Source: Cryptomeria japonica
Taxonomy: Eukaryota; Streptophyta; Pinopsida; Cupressales; Cupressaceae
Length of the DNA stretch: 64,000 nucleotides
Assembly (NCBI RefSeq): GCF_030272615.1
Contig: NC_081414.1
Span: forward strand, 659,256,292 to 659,320,291
Direction: 5' to 3'
A program made the translations under genes and the position numbers. The notes beneath the pieces were generated by a model. It searched no databases, was not told the DNA's origin, and saw only the letters and a list, made by a program, of their open reading frames with translations. Of this stretch, positions 33,238 to 45,193 are shown piece after piece (the first letter of the stretch is position 1; the number at the start of each line of letters is the position of its first letter).

Positions 33238-34507
33238 TGTTAGCAGAAATCAAGAAGGGAGACTAAGAGGGGGGTTGAATCAGTCCTCACCGGAACAAGA
33301 TAATCAAACACCAAAGCATAAACTGATAAACTACAGCAATAAACAAGCAACACAACACACAACACCAAGATTTTTGACGTGGAAAACTCAGTCAAGGGAA
33401 AAACCACAGTGGAAACCTACCCACAATAAGATGATACTCTGCAATAGTATGTGAAAATATTACAATGGGAAATGCACATGCGTTCAGGCTTACTGCCCAA
33501 AAGATATATGCCCAGAAGGCTCCAACTCTCAGGGAAGTCTCACTGACTTACAAAATGAATCGGACTACAATATGGATGAAATGAACTGCAATAGTAGCAT
33601 CTACATATGCCTGATAACAGCTCTGGTTAAGCACGGTTGTCTGCTCTATAACACCAATCTCACCACAACACTTCACCGAATGATATATCTCTTGTTCACA
33701 CACACAACTCTCTCTGATAATGTAAACATCACATCAAAAACTAAATTACATAATTATATCACCTATATATACAAATCATCAACCTTGATAGCAAGGTTGG
33801 CTAAACCCTCAACCCTCAACTCATAAATACAAAAATTACATTACACGATACAAAGATTGGCCACCAGACCAATATTATGATGTACATTACATAGCATGGA
33901 CCTAATTCAAATTCCCAAATGATCACATCCACTGAAAATCGTGCCAAGATCAATCGCAACACATTACACCACCAGAAATACCGCATAACACAGAAATCAT
34001 CACCAGTTGATAGAAATCACCAAAACTCGCACAACGATCAATGCGGGTTGCCAAAACAAATAGGACACAATTAGGAGACACCATCAAACACATTATAATC
34101 ATCTGGAACAGTTGTACCCACACCTCAAATCAAATCTTCATCGGTCAACATCTCAAAGCTCAAGAGCACAACCAAACAACAACTGTCACGAAGAAAGATA
34201 ACTTGCAGGTCACCAAATCACAAGCCATCTAAAATGAAGATACATAAGATCATCCCAAACAACATCCCATAGTCTCAGCACAAGATCTAATCATTCTGGA
34301 ATATACCGAAGGGAATATCAACTGGAACACCAATAGGAACACCAGGAACCGGTAACCAAAGAACGGCAAACCGGATTAGGAAATATTCACAAGCTCACTG
34401 GAAAAAATCACAACAATACGTTGACATTAATGAAAACAACATATCTAAGTCCAACAACCAAATCCAACAAACTACAACAATCTCCCAACAATCTCAACAA
34501 CTCAACA
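33238..34507 (-). repeat. Copia-1 5' LTR
   Basis: This 1270-bp copy runs from TGTTAGCAGAAATC to CAACTCAACA and is paired with 2963-4226, followed by the aaccc duplication. It holds a gtcaagggaaaaaccac motif shared in form with the non-autonomous element. Confidence 0.92.
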
Positions 34508-36711
34508 AACCCCTCTTGGAATCTTATATTTTGAGGTGATTGGACACTTGTTAGGAGTTGTAAGAGAATATATAATGGTTATGACAGTCATTTTACTATA
34601 ACAACATCTATAAAAATATTTATGATAGAATCCTTACACAAGTACACATGCATGAAAAATGTCTTATGATGGTTGTAAGAGCATCTGTAAGAGGCTATTT
34701 CGAGAGGTAGGTGTGATTTTTTCTTGGTGGATTTTTTGCCTTTTTTTTGGCGATACCATAGTGGTATTCATCCTCATTCTTATAAATTGGTGCCTTAAGC
34801 TAGTGTTCTTCATTTTCAGTCTTGTTTAATTTACAGGGTAACGTTGGAGTGTTGCCAAATTTTACAAAGGTCTACAAGTAAGTGTATTGTTGTTGCATTC
34901 TTCATTGGATTAGCAATATACTTTCCTATCTTTTTGTGGTGGAGTTTTTTCCCAAAAGGGTTTCTTCACGTAAACCTGGTGTTTCATATGTAATGGTTTT
35001 CTTGTTCTTGTTTTGATTTTATAATCACTTTGATAAGGGTTAATATTAGTTTTAGATTTACAATAATATAAATTTTAAGTTCATATTGCAAGCTTTCTTC
35101 ACCTCTTCTTACATCTTTTGGTATCTAGAGCTAATTATTATGTTGAGGGAGAGACACCTTTCTATAATGTCTTATTTTAAGATAACTATGAATTGTGAGA
35201 CAATTACTTAAATTCCTTAGAATTACAATATTTTATTTTTCCAATAAACTTATGCATTTGGAAATATGAATACAATTATATAAGGTATGACAATAATCAA
35301 TTCCACTTGCTCTTTTTGATTTGTACAACTAAAAAGTATGCTTAAGTGAATTGATGAATTATTTGCACTAAGTGCAACAATCACTTGTTGTATCAAATAT
35401 GACAAAGTAAATATGTAATGATATGTAAAGTGATATTGCCTATGGCAATATGGACTATCATCTTAGATATAATCACTTAAATCATGCAATGTCTAACTTG
35501 TATGATCGCTTAAAACGATATAGTTGTTGTGTCTAATTTTGATATAATAACTTGTAATGATGATGAGATATGTTATTTCAAATATGACAATGATATCTTG
35601 CACTTTGATGAGGTTGTTTTTGATATACGATTGCTTGAAATATGCACCCAATTATGGGCCTTCAGCCTTGCTCACTTTGAGCTCTTCCAAATTGAAATAA
35701 GAAAGAAGATATAAACATGATCAATGTTTAAATGAATGTGATCCATCTCCCTCTTATATCTTCTAGTTGGAGGGATAGTCACGTTGCAAGAGACATGATT
35801 TGTGCCTACCCATTATCACCCCCTTTACTAATCACAACCTTTCATGTTGACTTCATACATAATCGAAGTTTGATTATTGTAATTGTTGATATCCTTGTTG
35901 ATTGATATTAATACTAATGGCATCTTGATTACATGTATACTTCCATCATCATCGATAGTGAATCCATTGTCTTCATTGATATTATTTGCCATTGTCTTCA
36001 TTTCAATGTTGTCTTCTATTAAATAGCTTTTGACTTTCCATAGGAATTAAGAGCTTGGGAGACTACGTCGATCATATGAGATGAAGATAGTTGCTGACTT
36101 AGTTTGGGTGTTGACTTTTCTAATGTTTGGGATTTACATATCACCGTAACACATTGTTGTATATCATTTCTTCATTTGATGTTCATTATAAGTATTTCTA
36201 ATAGCAACTTGCCATCATCTTAACAAATTAGTCCCAAACTTCATATGGTGTTGGCTTGTAGATAGCTAAGAGTCACCAACTTTAATATCTTCATATTAAT
36301 CGTTAACTGCATGTTGTTTAGTCATTGTCTATTAATTATATTGAAAATATTATTGTAGAACCTTTGGTCAAGGGCGACATTCCTTAGCAATACTGAGTTT
36401 AATCATTCTCTTCAACACAGATATGAATGATGATTCCAGTGTCTTTGATATCCTTCTTTGTTGAGCTTTAGCAAAGGTTCCATACTTTATTTGATCTTCT
36501 TTTATAATTGAGACACTTAACAATTGTTGGTAGGGAATAAGAATAAGTTTGAACCTTTAGTTAAAACTCATCTAATTGTATATAACCCCTCGTTGAATTC
36601 AAGGTCTTAAGTGGGGACACTACACTTTCTCTATAAGTGTTGAAGGTTTTTTGGTGTGATGGGAGATTTTGTTTTGTGGGTTTTTTGTAGATTTGAGAAA
36701 GGTTGTACAAC
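34508..36711 (+). other. Probable 5' LTR and leader of Copia-2
   Basis: This 2.2 kb carries no supported coding frame and lies upstream of a copia gag. At 34933-34980 it has gtggagttttttccc, aaagggtttcttcacgt and ggtgtt, a block I recognise from the R/U5 part of many plant copia LTRs. Near 36515 the sequence ...cttaaca attgttggtaggg resembles an LTR end plus a decayed PBS. The left border and a second LTR were not found. Confidence 0.4.
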
Positions 36712-37560
36712 ATGGCCTCCACCTCTTGTCTAGATATTAATAAGTTCAATGGTACTGGTTATGAGATGTGGAAGTTGAAAGCTGAAAATATATCCTCAAA
36801 GAGAGAGATTAGTGGTTGTCGGTTTCAAAATAAAAGAAACTAAAGGATTCTACCTTGATAGATGATGAGTGGAAAAAGTTAGACAAGAAGGCACGAAGAA
36901 CCATTCAATTGTGTCTCACTATCTTTGTCCTCTCGAATATCTCTACAAAAGACATCGCATACAAGTTATTAAGGAAAATAGGTGATATCTATCAAACTAA
37001 GAGTTTGTTTAACAAGCCACATTTGAAAAGAAATTTGTATTATTTGAAAATGAGGGATGGACATTTTGTTGCTTAAAATTTGAATGCTTTTAAGTTAATT
37101 TTAATTCAACGTGCATCAATAGATGTTAGTATTTAAGATGAAGATAAATGTCTAATTCTACTTTTCTCGTTGCTTGATTCTTGGGAAAATCTAATTGTTG
37201 CCATAAGTAGTGGCGATGCAAAGCCTAAGATGGATAGTGTGATTCTCATATAGCTTCTTTCAAAAGAGATGAGGAGAAAGACCATGAATATTGGCTCCCA
37301 AGATGCCTCGCATGTTCGAGGAAGGCCTAAAGAAAACTGGCCTAAAGGGGATAAAAAGAAGGATAAGTTAAAAGGAAGTTCTAAGATCCCTGCAAAGAGA
37401 AAAGTTAGGTGTTGTACCTATGGTACAAGAGGACATGTGAAGAAGGAGTGTCGAAAAAAGAAAAAGAGAATTGAATCTTCCATGGATAAGTCCTTAGATG
37501 ACAGTGATTCCAATGCTTTGTTTATCTTGGCTAACTCTATTAGTAATGTGCTTGCTTGTA
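36712..37560 (+). pseudogene. Copia-2 gag
   Basis: The ATG at 36712 opens MASTSCLDINKFNGTGYEMW, the standard copia gag start. It continues through LDKKARRTIQLCLTIFVLS, SLFNKPHLKRNLYYLKM and LDSWENLIVAIS, the UBN2-type core. The zinc knuckle at about 37405-37450 reads CCTYGTRGHVKKEC, with the second Cys of CX2C lost. Stops near 36841, 37075 and 37250 and a frameshift break it. The function would have been capsid formation and RNA packaging. Confidence 0.75.
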
Positions 37561-38580
37561 TTCATGTGCTTCCTACCATATGCCTCACAAGGAGTGGTTT
37601 TTCAAGTATAAAGGATATGATGAAAGAGAATTTTTTCTTGCTAATAACACCTCAATGAAGATTGTTGGCGAAGGAAAGGCAAATTTATGTTTCAATGGTG
37701 GGAGGATTGTTTCTATGGATAATATTTCAAATATTCCAAATCTTGCAGGATGTTTACTTTCAATTTCCAAGTTAAATGATTCTAGAATACATGTGACATT
37801 TGATAAGTCTAGTTGCAAGTTGGTACGCAGAAGTTTGGTAATTGATAAAGGATTTTAGACAGGGACTTTTTTTAATCTACATGCTTCTACTCTTTGTAAT
37901 TCAAATGTCGTAACTAGGAATGAAAATGAATGTATGTTGTGGCACCATAGATTGGGTCACATCGGTGAAAAAGTTATTTTAAGACCATTCTAGTTAAGAA
38001 ACTAGTTGAGGGGATTTTTTATTATTCTATTAGTAAGAGTGATTTCTATGAGCGCTATGTGTTTGGTAAACAAAATAGATCTTCATTTCCTAAAGGAGTT
38101 AATAAAGCTAAGAGACTTTTAGAGATTATTCATTCAGATGTATGTGGTCCAGTGGATGTTGACTCTTTGAATAGATCTTGGTATCATGTTTCCTTTATTG
38201 ATGATGTCTCAATATATAATTGGATTTATTTTATGCATTCAAAATCTAAAATTTAAACTAAGTTTAAGGAATTTAAGGCATTGGTTGAAAAGAAATCCTA
38301 GTATAAGATAAAAGTATTGGGATCCAACAATGGGGGTGAATATTGCTCTAATGAATTTGATGAGTTTTCCAAACATGTCAGAATTGTTAGGCAAAATACT
38401 ACACCTTACACTCCCTAACAAAATAGGGTAACAAAAAGAATGAATTGTATGTTAATGGAAAGAGCTAGGAGCATGTTAAGTAGTGCTAAGCTAGATAAAG
38501 GCTATTGGGTAGTGGTGTTGCTTGTTTTTTTATTAATAGATCTCCTTGTAAAGCTCTTGTTGATTTGCTTGGGGATCATG
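37561..38580 (+). pseudogene. Copia-2 protease remnant and integrase core
   Basis: It contains ASYHMPHKEWFFKYKGYDE (protease region), NIPNLAGCLLSISKL, the integrase finger LWHHRLGHIGEK (37940-37975), HSDVCGPVDVDSLN, and FIDDVSIYNWIYFM (first Asp). The second catalytic site reads LGSNNGGEYC, Asn where the family has Asp, and the Glu site reads NRVTKRMN, Lys where the family has Glu. Both changes are G-to-A type and would abolish integration. Frame changes are frequent. Homology stops at about 38560. Confidence 0.75.
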
Positions 38581-38639
38581 CATGTTGGCACATCTATATC
38601 GGGAACTACATCAAGTGGTGTATCGAGGATACACAATTT

Positions 38640-39990
38640 TATCGGTAGGAGTGACATTGCTATAGGAGTGGGCCTGGGAGCACATAGTGATCACTCAGTT
38701 TCTAGTAGACAAAGATAGACCAGTCGATCGACCCTATGTATATGGTTACACGGGTGTTCTTGTCCAACGCAAGCTGGGAAAATTGGAGTACTGGCGTCAG
38801 TTATTAGATGATTTGGATATAGTCATCTGGAGGTCGAATCTTGACTGTGAGGCATGGCATGAGGATGCAGAAGACATGCCATATATTTTTGGTTTGAGAT
38901 ACTTGATCGATCGGATGTCTTCCATCATTGAGAGGTTTTTACACAGCCGAGTTTATAGGTAGTATGGCAGACAACAGGGGGTACCACTAGGAGCCTATTT
39001 GTATGCACATCGTCAACAGGATGTGTCAGAGTGGGGACCCACCATATCCAATGATGCAGCTTGTGCAAAGTATTTAAGTTTGGGTGCACAAACCTAGGAC
39101 TATGTTACAGAGGTGATTGATGCAAGTACAGTCGAGTACTCATAGTATTGGATAGCTCACGCAGTGCCACGGTTGTTTGATCCATCGAGTTAGTACCAAA
39201 TTTTGATGATGAGGATGAGGATAGGCCAATGGTCAACAGAGGTTGTAGGCGTAGAGATGATGATGATGGGGATGATGAGGAGGAGGAGGAGGGTGATGAT
39301 GATGGTAGATCAAGTGGAGCAGGGGTCGTCAGGGCCAGACAGGATATAGAGAGAAGGGCAGTACAACGGAGGAGATCAAGGATGCCCCCTTTGCAAGTCA
39401 CAGGGATGGAGGCAACAGACACTTCTTGCCAGGTGCAAATTTCATGGGCCACAAGATAGTTGCAGAGACAGGTACAAATCCGTGTGCTGCCCCATCAGCA
39501 GGATGCTCAAATTAGGGAATTAGAGGCCTCTATTTTTTAGTTGCAGGCATAGGTTGCACAACAACAGAGATATATTGCACAGTAAAAAAGATAGATTGCA
39601 CAGCAGCAGAGATAGATCACGTAATTGCATACTGGGAGACACACTACCATAGACCGACAGGGATGAGTGGAGGCGTTGGCCAATAGTTTAGACAGTGCAG
39701 CAGTACAACCCCCTCTTAGAGACACCTTGAGACAAATGCAGTACTCAGCCAAGGAGGTTGAGTATTACAGGTGATTATATGAGGATTTGGTCCCTCGAGA
39801 TTAGAGAGCATCGAGTTACGCAATTGTGGCCTCTATGAGGTATGTACAGAGTCACTCCCGGACTGAGAGTAGGGGTGTGATAGGACCACTATGGCAGGAT
39901 CCACGTGACAGAGATCCTGGGGCAAGAGCATCTACTAGTGCTACAGGTGCGGCGAGACCATCAGCATCTGGAGGCAGTCGTGCCTGATTT
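38640..39990 (+). pseudogene. Plant-mobile-domain-like gene fragment in Gypsy-3
   Basis: This is the C-terminal half of the protein seen at 9980-11815. It reads EWAWEHIVITQF (against TWAWEHISISRP in Gypsy-1), DRPYVYGYTGVLVQRKLGK, YWRQLLDDLDIVIWRSNLD and PYIFGLRYLIDRM, then a DEG-rich and coiled tail and an end like SHSRTESRGVIGPLWQDP (against GVMGPPRHP). The N-terminal half (LPTGEASITLEDV in Gypsy-1) is absent. The preserved reading from 38687 to 38962, longer than in Gypsy-1 over this part, makes it a useful second witness. It has stops at 38962 and later. Confidence 0.6.
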
Positions 39991-41142
39991 TATTTATCTT
40001 GATGTTGTATAGATATTTGTGATGTGTATCATTCTTTTCTATGTATCTCATATATAGACATGATATCATTTGTATACATGACATTTATCTTGGAGATTCA
40101 TATGAGATGCAGCATCGATTTTTCCTTGGATCTACACGTGGGACTTGTATATGATGATGTGATGTTATATGATGATGCATATGTATGGATGTCATGATTT
40201 CTGTTTTATATGCATATGATATTTTTTTATGATGAGCTATATGATTTTGTTGTGATATGCATGTATTACGATTATGTGTCTATTTGATGCCTATGCTTAT
40301 ATGTGATGACAAATGATTTATTGATTTATTTACAATGTGATGGATGCAATGATTTAATGTATGATGACGTTGATGTTTATGTATGGATGGATGCACACTA
40401 GTATTTTTTAAATTCAATCCGAATTATATGATAATGATGTAAATGATGATAGTCAAATGTATGTAATTAATGCAATGATGCAACTAAATGAAATGAGGAT
40501 AATGATTAGTGAATGATAATGTAAACAATTATGTTTTAAGATGAAATGATGATAATGATAACTAAATGCAAGTAAACATGAATGTGACTAACACGTATGT
40601 AATAAAATGCAATTTATATGTATGCAATCTATTGTAACCATACAAACTGAATTATGCATTGTTGTTATTCTGTCAACCAATTGTTTGTGCTCTTTTTATC
40701 ATCGTTGAGCTTTTAAAATGTTGGAAGTTAGTATAAAAATCAATGGTATAATTGAACCAAGACGACCTGAGTGTTGTTTGCGTAAAATAGACAAGAGCTA
40801 ACCAACAGTACATTCAAATTCGAAATGTCTTCAATGATATGTTTCCAATCACATCTTGCGATAAATTTGCATAGCACAAATGATCCACTCACAGATAATA
40901 GACAAATAAAATATCAAACCCCTTCCTTGCTTCTCTTGTTCAAGACATCCTCAAGTTGCTCAGGAGATCTGACAACCAAAAATCAAGATACAAACAGTTA
41001 AACCTTATGCTAAAGTAATCAAACCATGATTCAGAATAGATCATCCATTGTGTTATGTTACCAATTTTGATGTTTTGTCTAGCAATTGGTGTTGAAATTT
41101 GCGTTCTATGATTAACATTGAGGTGCGTTTTGATTCTATTTT
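39991..41142. other. Gypsy-3 noncoding spacer
   Basis: ATGATG-rich sequence (40020-40640) with no coding frame resembles 11900-12200 of Gypsy-1 in content. Around 40900-40960 the gacatcctcaagttgctcagg segment matches the Gypsy-1 spacer at about 12660. Confidence 0.5.
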
Positions 41143-41700
41143 TTATGTGTTTTGCCCTATTGTTGGTTGTCTAGTTTGTTGAAGCCTAAAACATATTGCC
41201 CCATTCCTACCGAAGGGGAATTTTGAGAACCACTCCATGCTTGGTCCACCTAAACTTCTTGGAAACAACTTCATTAAGTAAGTCTCGTTATGCGCAAATT
41301 CCAGACTCATAGTGCAAAATTCCCTCACATGATCTTGTGGGTCAGTTTTGCCATTGTATTTGCCATACCTTGGAATTTCACAATTTGGTGGAAATAGTAT
41401 CATGTTTACAGTTCAATCAAATGGATAGAGGAAAATGTCTTCTAGGGTATATCTCCTTGTTGTTCCCCTTTGCATGTCATGCATTTGTTGTTGAAGAGCT
41501 TGGATATGTCGTGTTAAGGCGTTCAATGGCTCATTATCATTATTCCTTGGTTCATCATGGTCATTGGTGTTATAGGTGTGTGTTCTTGGCTCTTCTCTTG
41601 TTTCATGTTGTTGTTGTGTTAGCTGGTCCATATCAAAATCCAAAGAAATCTTAATGCCTTTGCTTGCTAGCATGAGAAAGTATTTTTCCTTGTCAGACAT
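41143..41700 (-). pseudogene. Gypsy-3 gag fragment
   Basis: It reads leftwards from 41700: MSDKEKYFLMLASKGIKIS, then LTRHIQALQQQMHDMQRG (coiled helix), PRYGKYNGKTDPQDHVREF, and LFPRSLGGPSMEWFSKFP, which parallels LFPKSLGGSPLEWFSHLP of Gypsy-1. It is cut shortly after this point (about 41200) where pol should follow. The frame shifts between 41413 and 41403. Confidence 0.75.
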
Positions 41701-41760
41701 GATTTTTTGGAAACCCGGGTTTTGTTGGACCTCTTGAATTGGGTCCTAGTTATTTCATCT

Positions 41761-42706
41761 TCACTAGTATCTAGATACTAATAGAAATTGCACACAATTA
41801 CTCAAAGCAAAAGGTACAAATTTATGTATATCAAAACCATGCAAGACATACTAAAAAATCACCTAACTAATAGGACAAAATAAATTTAATATATAATTTA
41901 GGCACCTTGTGAATGGACTGCACTTGGCTCTGAAATTCCTCTTTATGTGTTATTTCAGATTTTTGTTATGATTTGGTCTCTACCATTTAAGGTGCTTTAT
42001 ATTATTGCACAACTCTCTGTCATATGGATGTCATCCACTCCTCACTCTTTTTATTTTTTATTTTTTTGCAATGCAAAGACACCTAAAACCATTCAAAACC
42101 AAATAAGCCTGCATAAATAATGAATATGAGCATTTTCCACCACCACACTTTAAGATTTTCATAGATTTGAATTTTTTTGGAAAATATTTGCTTTCCTACA
42201 CACATATTCAAGATGATAGAAAGAAGAGTGTGTTTTTTAGGGTTTTAACCTAAAACAAAGCGCGCTAAAGCATATTTGAGAATAACAGTTGGGCTCTGTA
42301 GGTCAAAGAGGTCTCGTGAATTCCATTTTAAAGCAAATGTGAATATGAAAACTTCTCATCAAAAATATTATCCCATAATTCACTATTCAAACCATAAACC
42401 CTTAAATAATCAACCACATTTTAAGCATATTAATCACTATTGGAAAAATGGATAAATAAATCTCCATTTAACAGGACATGTTGTTAAATTTATGAAAAAA
42501 CAAAACAAATTAACCACATGTTAGCCCTTATAAATACTTACACAGAATTAGCACATCCTTGAAAATAAAAACTGGCAATAAAATGGCTATAATGTTAGAA
42601 GTTATTTCATTATTCATACTACTTGACTAATTAATAAACAATTTTCTATGACATTCCAAGAAATCAAAAGTAAAGTCAAGAGCATTTGAACTTTCTGCCA
42701 TTAAAA
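41761..42706. other. AT-rich sequence, nothing recognised
   Basis: This lies between the Gypsy-3 gag end and the LINE-B target duplication. There is no coding frame or terminal repeat that I can support. The leftmost part may be gag leader of Gypsy-3. Confidence 0.45.
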
Positions 42707-42759
42707 GCATCAAACAATACAAACTTAGAAACCCTTTATGCTCGGGTAATTCAAGATGG

Positions 42760-45190
42760 TAAGTCAGATTTGGATTTTTCAGAAGAAAAAAGGCTCAATC
42801 GGGAATACTTGGAGGTTCTTGCAAGAGAGGAAGTTTTCTAGAAGTATAAGTCTAGGGAAACTTGGCTAAAGGAGGGAGATCGAAATACTAAGTTTTTCCA
42901 TAGTTCAGTAAATATTCAAAGATCATGCAACAAGATTTTCTCCATAAAAAAACTCAAAAGGAGTCACTCTTTCAGATCAAAAGGAAATTCAGGAGGTGAT
43001 AGTAAGCTTCTTCAAATAGTTGCTAACGAAGGAGGGCCCTCTAAAGCTCTGGGATGCAAATGCATTAGATATTATTCCAAAATGCATTTTGGAAGTCCAA
43101 AATAGGTTCTTAAAGGACAAGGTTTCGATGGAAGAAGTAAAGGTGGCTTTGTTTGAATTAGGGGGTGAAGGCTCTGAGGCCGGATGGTTTTCCAATTGCT
43201 TTCTTTTAGAGGTTTTGGGATTTATTTGCTAAGGATTTATGGCAAATTGTGGAAGAATCTAGAGCTGGGGGTTTTATTCTAAAGGATTTTAACAACACTT
43301 TTATTGCTCTAGTTCTAAAAGAGGCGACGATTGAATCCTTTGATGATATGCAACTGATCTCTCTGTGTCACATTGTTTATAAAATCATCTCTAAGGTTGT
43401 TGCAAATAGGCTAAAGAAAGTCTTAAAATATATTATATCAGAGGAGCAGAGCGGATTTGCCCCCAACAGATCCATAGTTGAAGGTATTATTGTTGGACAT
43501 GAAGCTATTAATTCAATTCGTGTTGCAAGGATGGTAAAAATGCTAGTTAAACTGGATATCCAAAAGGCTTATGATAAAGTGAGATGACCTTTCGTATTTG
43601 CAATTTTGGAAAAAATTGGTTTTAGAGCAGAGTGGATTTCTTGGGTGAAAAGTTGTGTCTGCTCCCCACAATTCTTTGTTTTGGTTAATGGCAACCCTTA
43701 AGGCTTTTTTGAAGCTTCCAGGGGCCTAATGCAAGGTGATCTCCTCTCACCCTTTCTTTTCATCATTATGGCAGAGGCTTTAGGATGATTGATTTCTAAG
43801 AAAAGGGATAATGGAGTGTGGAAGGGGGTCAAATTGCACAGGGTATTAGAGTTGTAACTCATTTGCAGTTTGTTGATGACACATTATTCTTTGGGGAGGC
43901 AACTTTGAGAGAATCCCATATTTTAAAAAGTACTTTGGATCACTATTCCTAATGGTTGGGACAAAAGATAAATGGGAGAAAATCAGAGATATTGGTGCAG
44001 TCACCGGTTAGGAGGAACCTCAAAGAGATTAATCTGGACCGGGTAGCAAGAGTAAACACAATGAAAACAATAGGATATGATGGAGGCAATACAAAATTGA
44101 ATGAATTAGATCATGAAACCTGATTACAGATAACCGGTAACATTCGGGTTACAAGATTCGGCTCACTGGCCTGCTACATACATGCTCAATTACATAATCG
44201 GCCAACTCCGAACCTCTAATTATTAAGATCTATCTTCTATATTCTTTCTAACTGGATTATGATGCTTAATTATATTGATTTATATGGTCTCGAGGGATCC
44301 GGTCAGCCCAAGATGGATCAAATACCGAAGAACAAGATCAAATATGTAAAACCAACAGGTCATCCTCCCCCAAAGAGATTCCTCCAAAAAATCCAAAGGA
44401 TGAAGTGCAGATCAAAGGGAAGGTCGGCCACATGCCAAGGAACATTGGAATCAATGAACTGAGGCTCCACAAGCTACAAAAGGGATCTAAAAGATTCACC
44501 AATGCCAATAGGTCCAAGCGGTTCCAGGGCCAGAAAACTGTCTCAAGATTCAGAATCGATAACTTGCCGGAAAAATGATCCAAATTGTTCGCGGTTTAGG
44601 AATAAGGAAGATGATCATGTCCTCAAGAAAAATCCAGCTCTACAAGATCCGGTGAGCCAATGCAAGAAAATGCAGAAAGAAATGCTAAAACTGCAAAACA
44701 GAAAATAAATTGGAAAGGAAATGTTTCTGGTTGATGCAAGATTGCCAAGAACCAAGGATGCTCCTACATCAGATATTTTTCTTCAATACTCCTTTGAAGA
44801 AGCAGAAGGAAATATCTCATATTTTGGGGATGAGAGTGGGGTTTCTTCCTGGTAAATATTTGGGTATCCCTCTCTTTAGTGGGGAAAATTGAACAATCAT
44901 TTGGAAGAATCTAGAGTATTGTTGTATTCAGAGGATGGATGGATGGAAGAGAAAATGGCTAACTTCAACAGGGTGAATATTAATGCTTAAATCTGTTATA
45001 TCGGCTACTCCTCTCTTTTATATGATGTGCTTGCATATACCACAAAAGGTTTTGAAGGTTATTGAACAAAAGATGAGAAAATTATTTTGGAATGGCTCTC
45101 AGGTGGACGACAAAATACCCTTACTAGCGTGGGATAAGATATGTAAATCTAAACAACAAGGTGGAGCGAGTCTAAGGAATTGGTAGAAAA
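42760..45190 (+). pseudogene. LINE-B ORF2: reverse transcriptase and connection region
   Basis: It begins in the pre-RT linker (WLKEGDRNTKFFHS at about 42860), then runs through the RT palm: NTFIALVLKEATIES, ISLCHIVYKIISKVVANRL, EEQSGFAPNRSIVEGI, LVKLDIQKAYDKV, SRGLMQGDLLSPFLF, and the catalytic QFVDDTLFFGEA (FVDD, 43870-43881). After the foreign insertion the frame resumes with FFFNTPLKKQKEISHILGM, LPGKYLGIPLF, and the connection segment LMLKSVISATPLFYMMC. Several stops and two or more frameshifts are present. RT would copy LINE RNA at a nicked target. Confidence 0.85.
43994..44770. mobile_element. 777-bp insertion in LINE-B RT, class unknown
   Basis: LINE-B protein homology stops at NGRKSEI and resumes at FFFNTPLKK. 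The interval is bounded by agatatt on both sides (43987-43993 and 44771-44777), a 7-base duplication. It begins ggtgcagtcaccggtt and ends gatgctcctacatc. The ends show only weak inverted similarity and there is no long terminal repeat within it. It is rich in ccggt-type words like the copia LTRs here. ORFs inside it look accidental. Confidence 0.6.
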
Positions 45191-45193
45191 TGA

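Larger units (their letters stand above)
2963..34507 (-). mobile_element. Copia-1: Ty1/copia LTR retrotransposon, interrupted by Gypsy-1
   Basis: This is a full-span copia element in minus orientation: 5' LTR at 33238-34507, PBS at 33224-33235, gag, protease, integrase, RT and a piece of RNase H, PPT at 4227-4240, and 3' LTR at 2963-4226. The flanking target duplication is gaccc (2958-2962) and aaccc (34508-34512), one mismatch. Gypsy-1 (7817-32872) sits inside gag with an exact acctt duplication. Without it Copia-1 would be about 6.5 kb, short for copia because most of RNase H is missing. The LTRs differ by about one base in ten over the first 330 bases (by-eye count), the highest of the three nested elements, as expected for the oldest insertion. 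Confidence 0.92.
34508..38580 (+). mobile_element. Copia-2: truncated, decayed Ty1/copia element
   Basis: This plus-strand copia remnant has gag from 36712, a protease/pre-integrase region and the integrase core. It ends abruptly near 38540-38600 where Gypsy-3 sequence begins. RT, RNase H and the 3' LTR are absent. The left boundary abuts the target duplication of Copia-1, so Copia-1 may have inserted into or beside it. Confidence 0.6.
38570..41760. mobile_element. Gypsy-3: pol-less remnant of a Gypsy-1 relative
   Basis: It keeps the two ends of a Gypsy-1-like interior: a plus-strand mobile-domain gene at the left (38640-39990), the conserved spacer, and a minus-strand gag at the right (41143-41700). 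Integrase, RNase H, RT and protease are all missing. LTRs were not found, so this is a deletion derivative or fragment. Its edges are approximate. Confidence 0.6.

Noticed and set aside
39105-39459. Ser-rich and Asp/Glu-rich ORFs at 39105-39459
   Set aside because: Both arise from a gatgatgagg low-complexity tract inside the mobile-domain gene tail. The repeat, not selection, explains the open frames.
43994-44770. Solo LTR explanation for the LINE-B insertion
   Set aside because: Choosing TG...CA borders (43993 to 44768) gives flanks gatat and tcaga, which do not match. The 7-base agatatt borders fit better.
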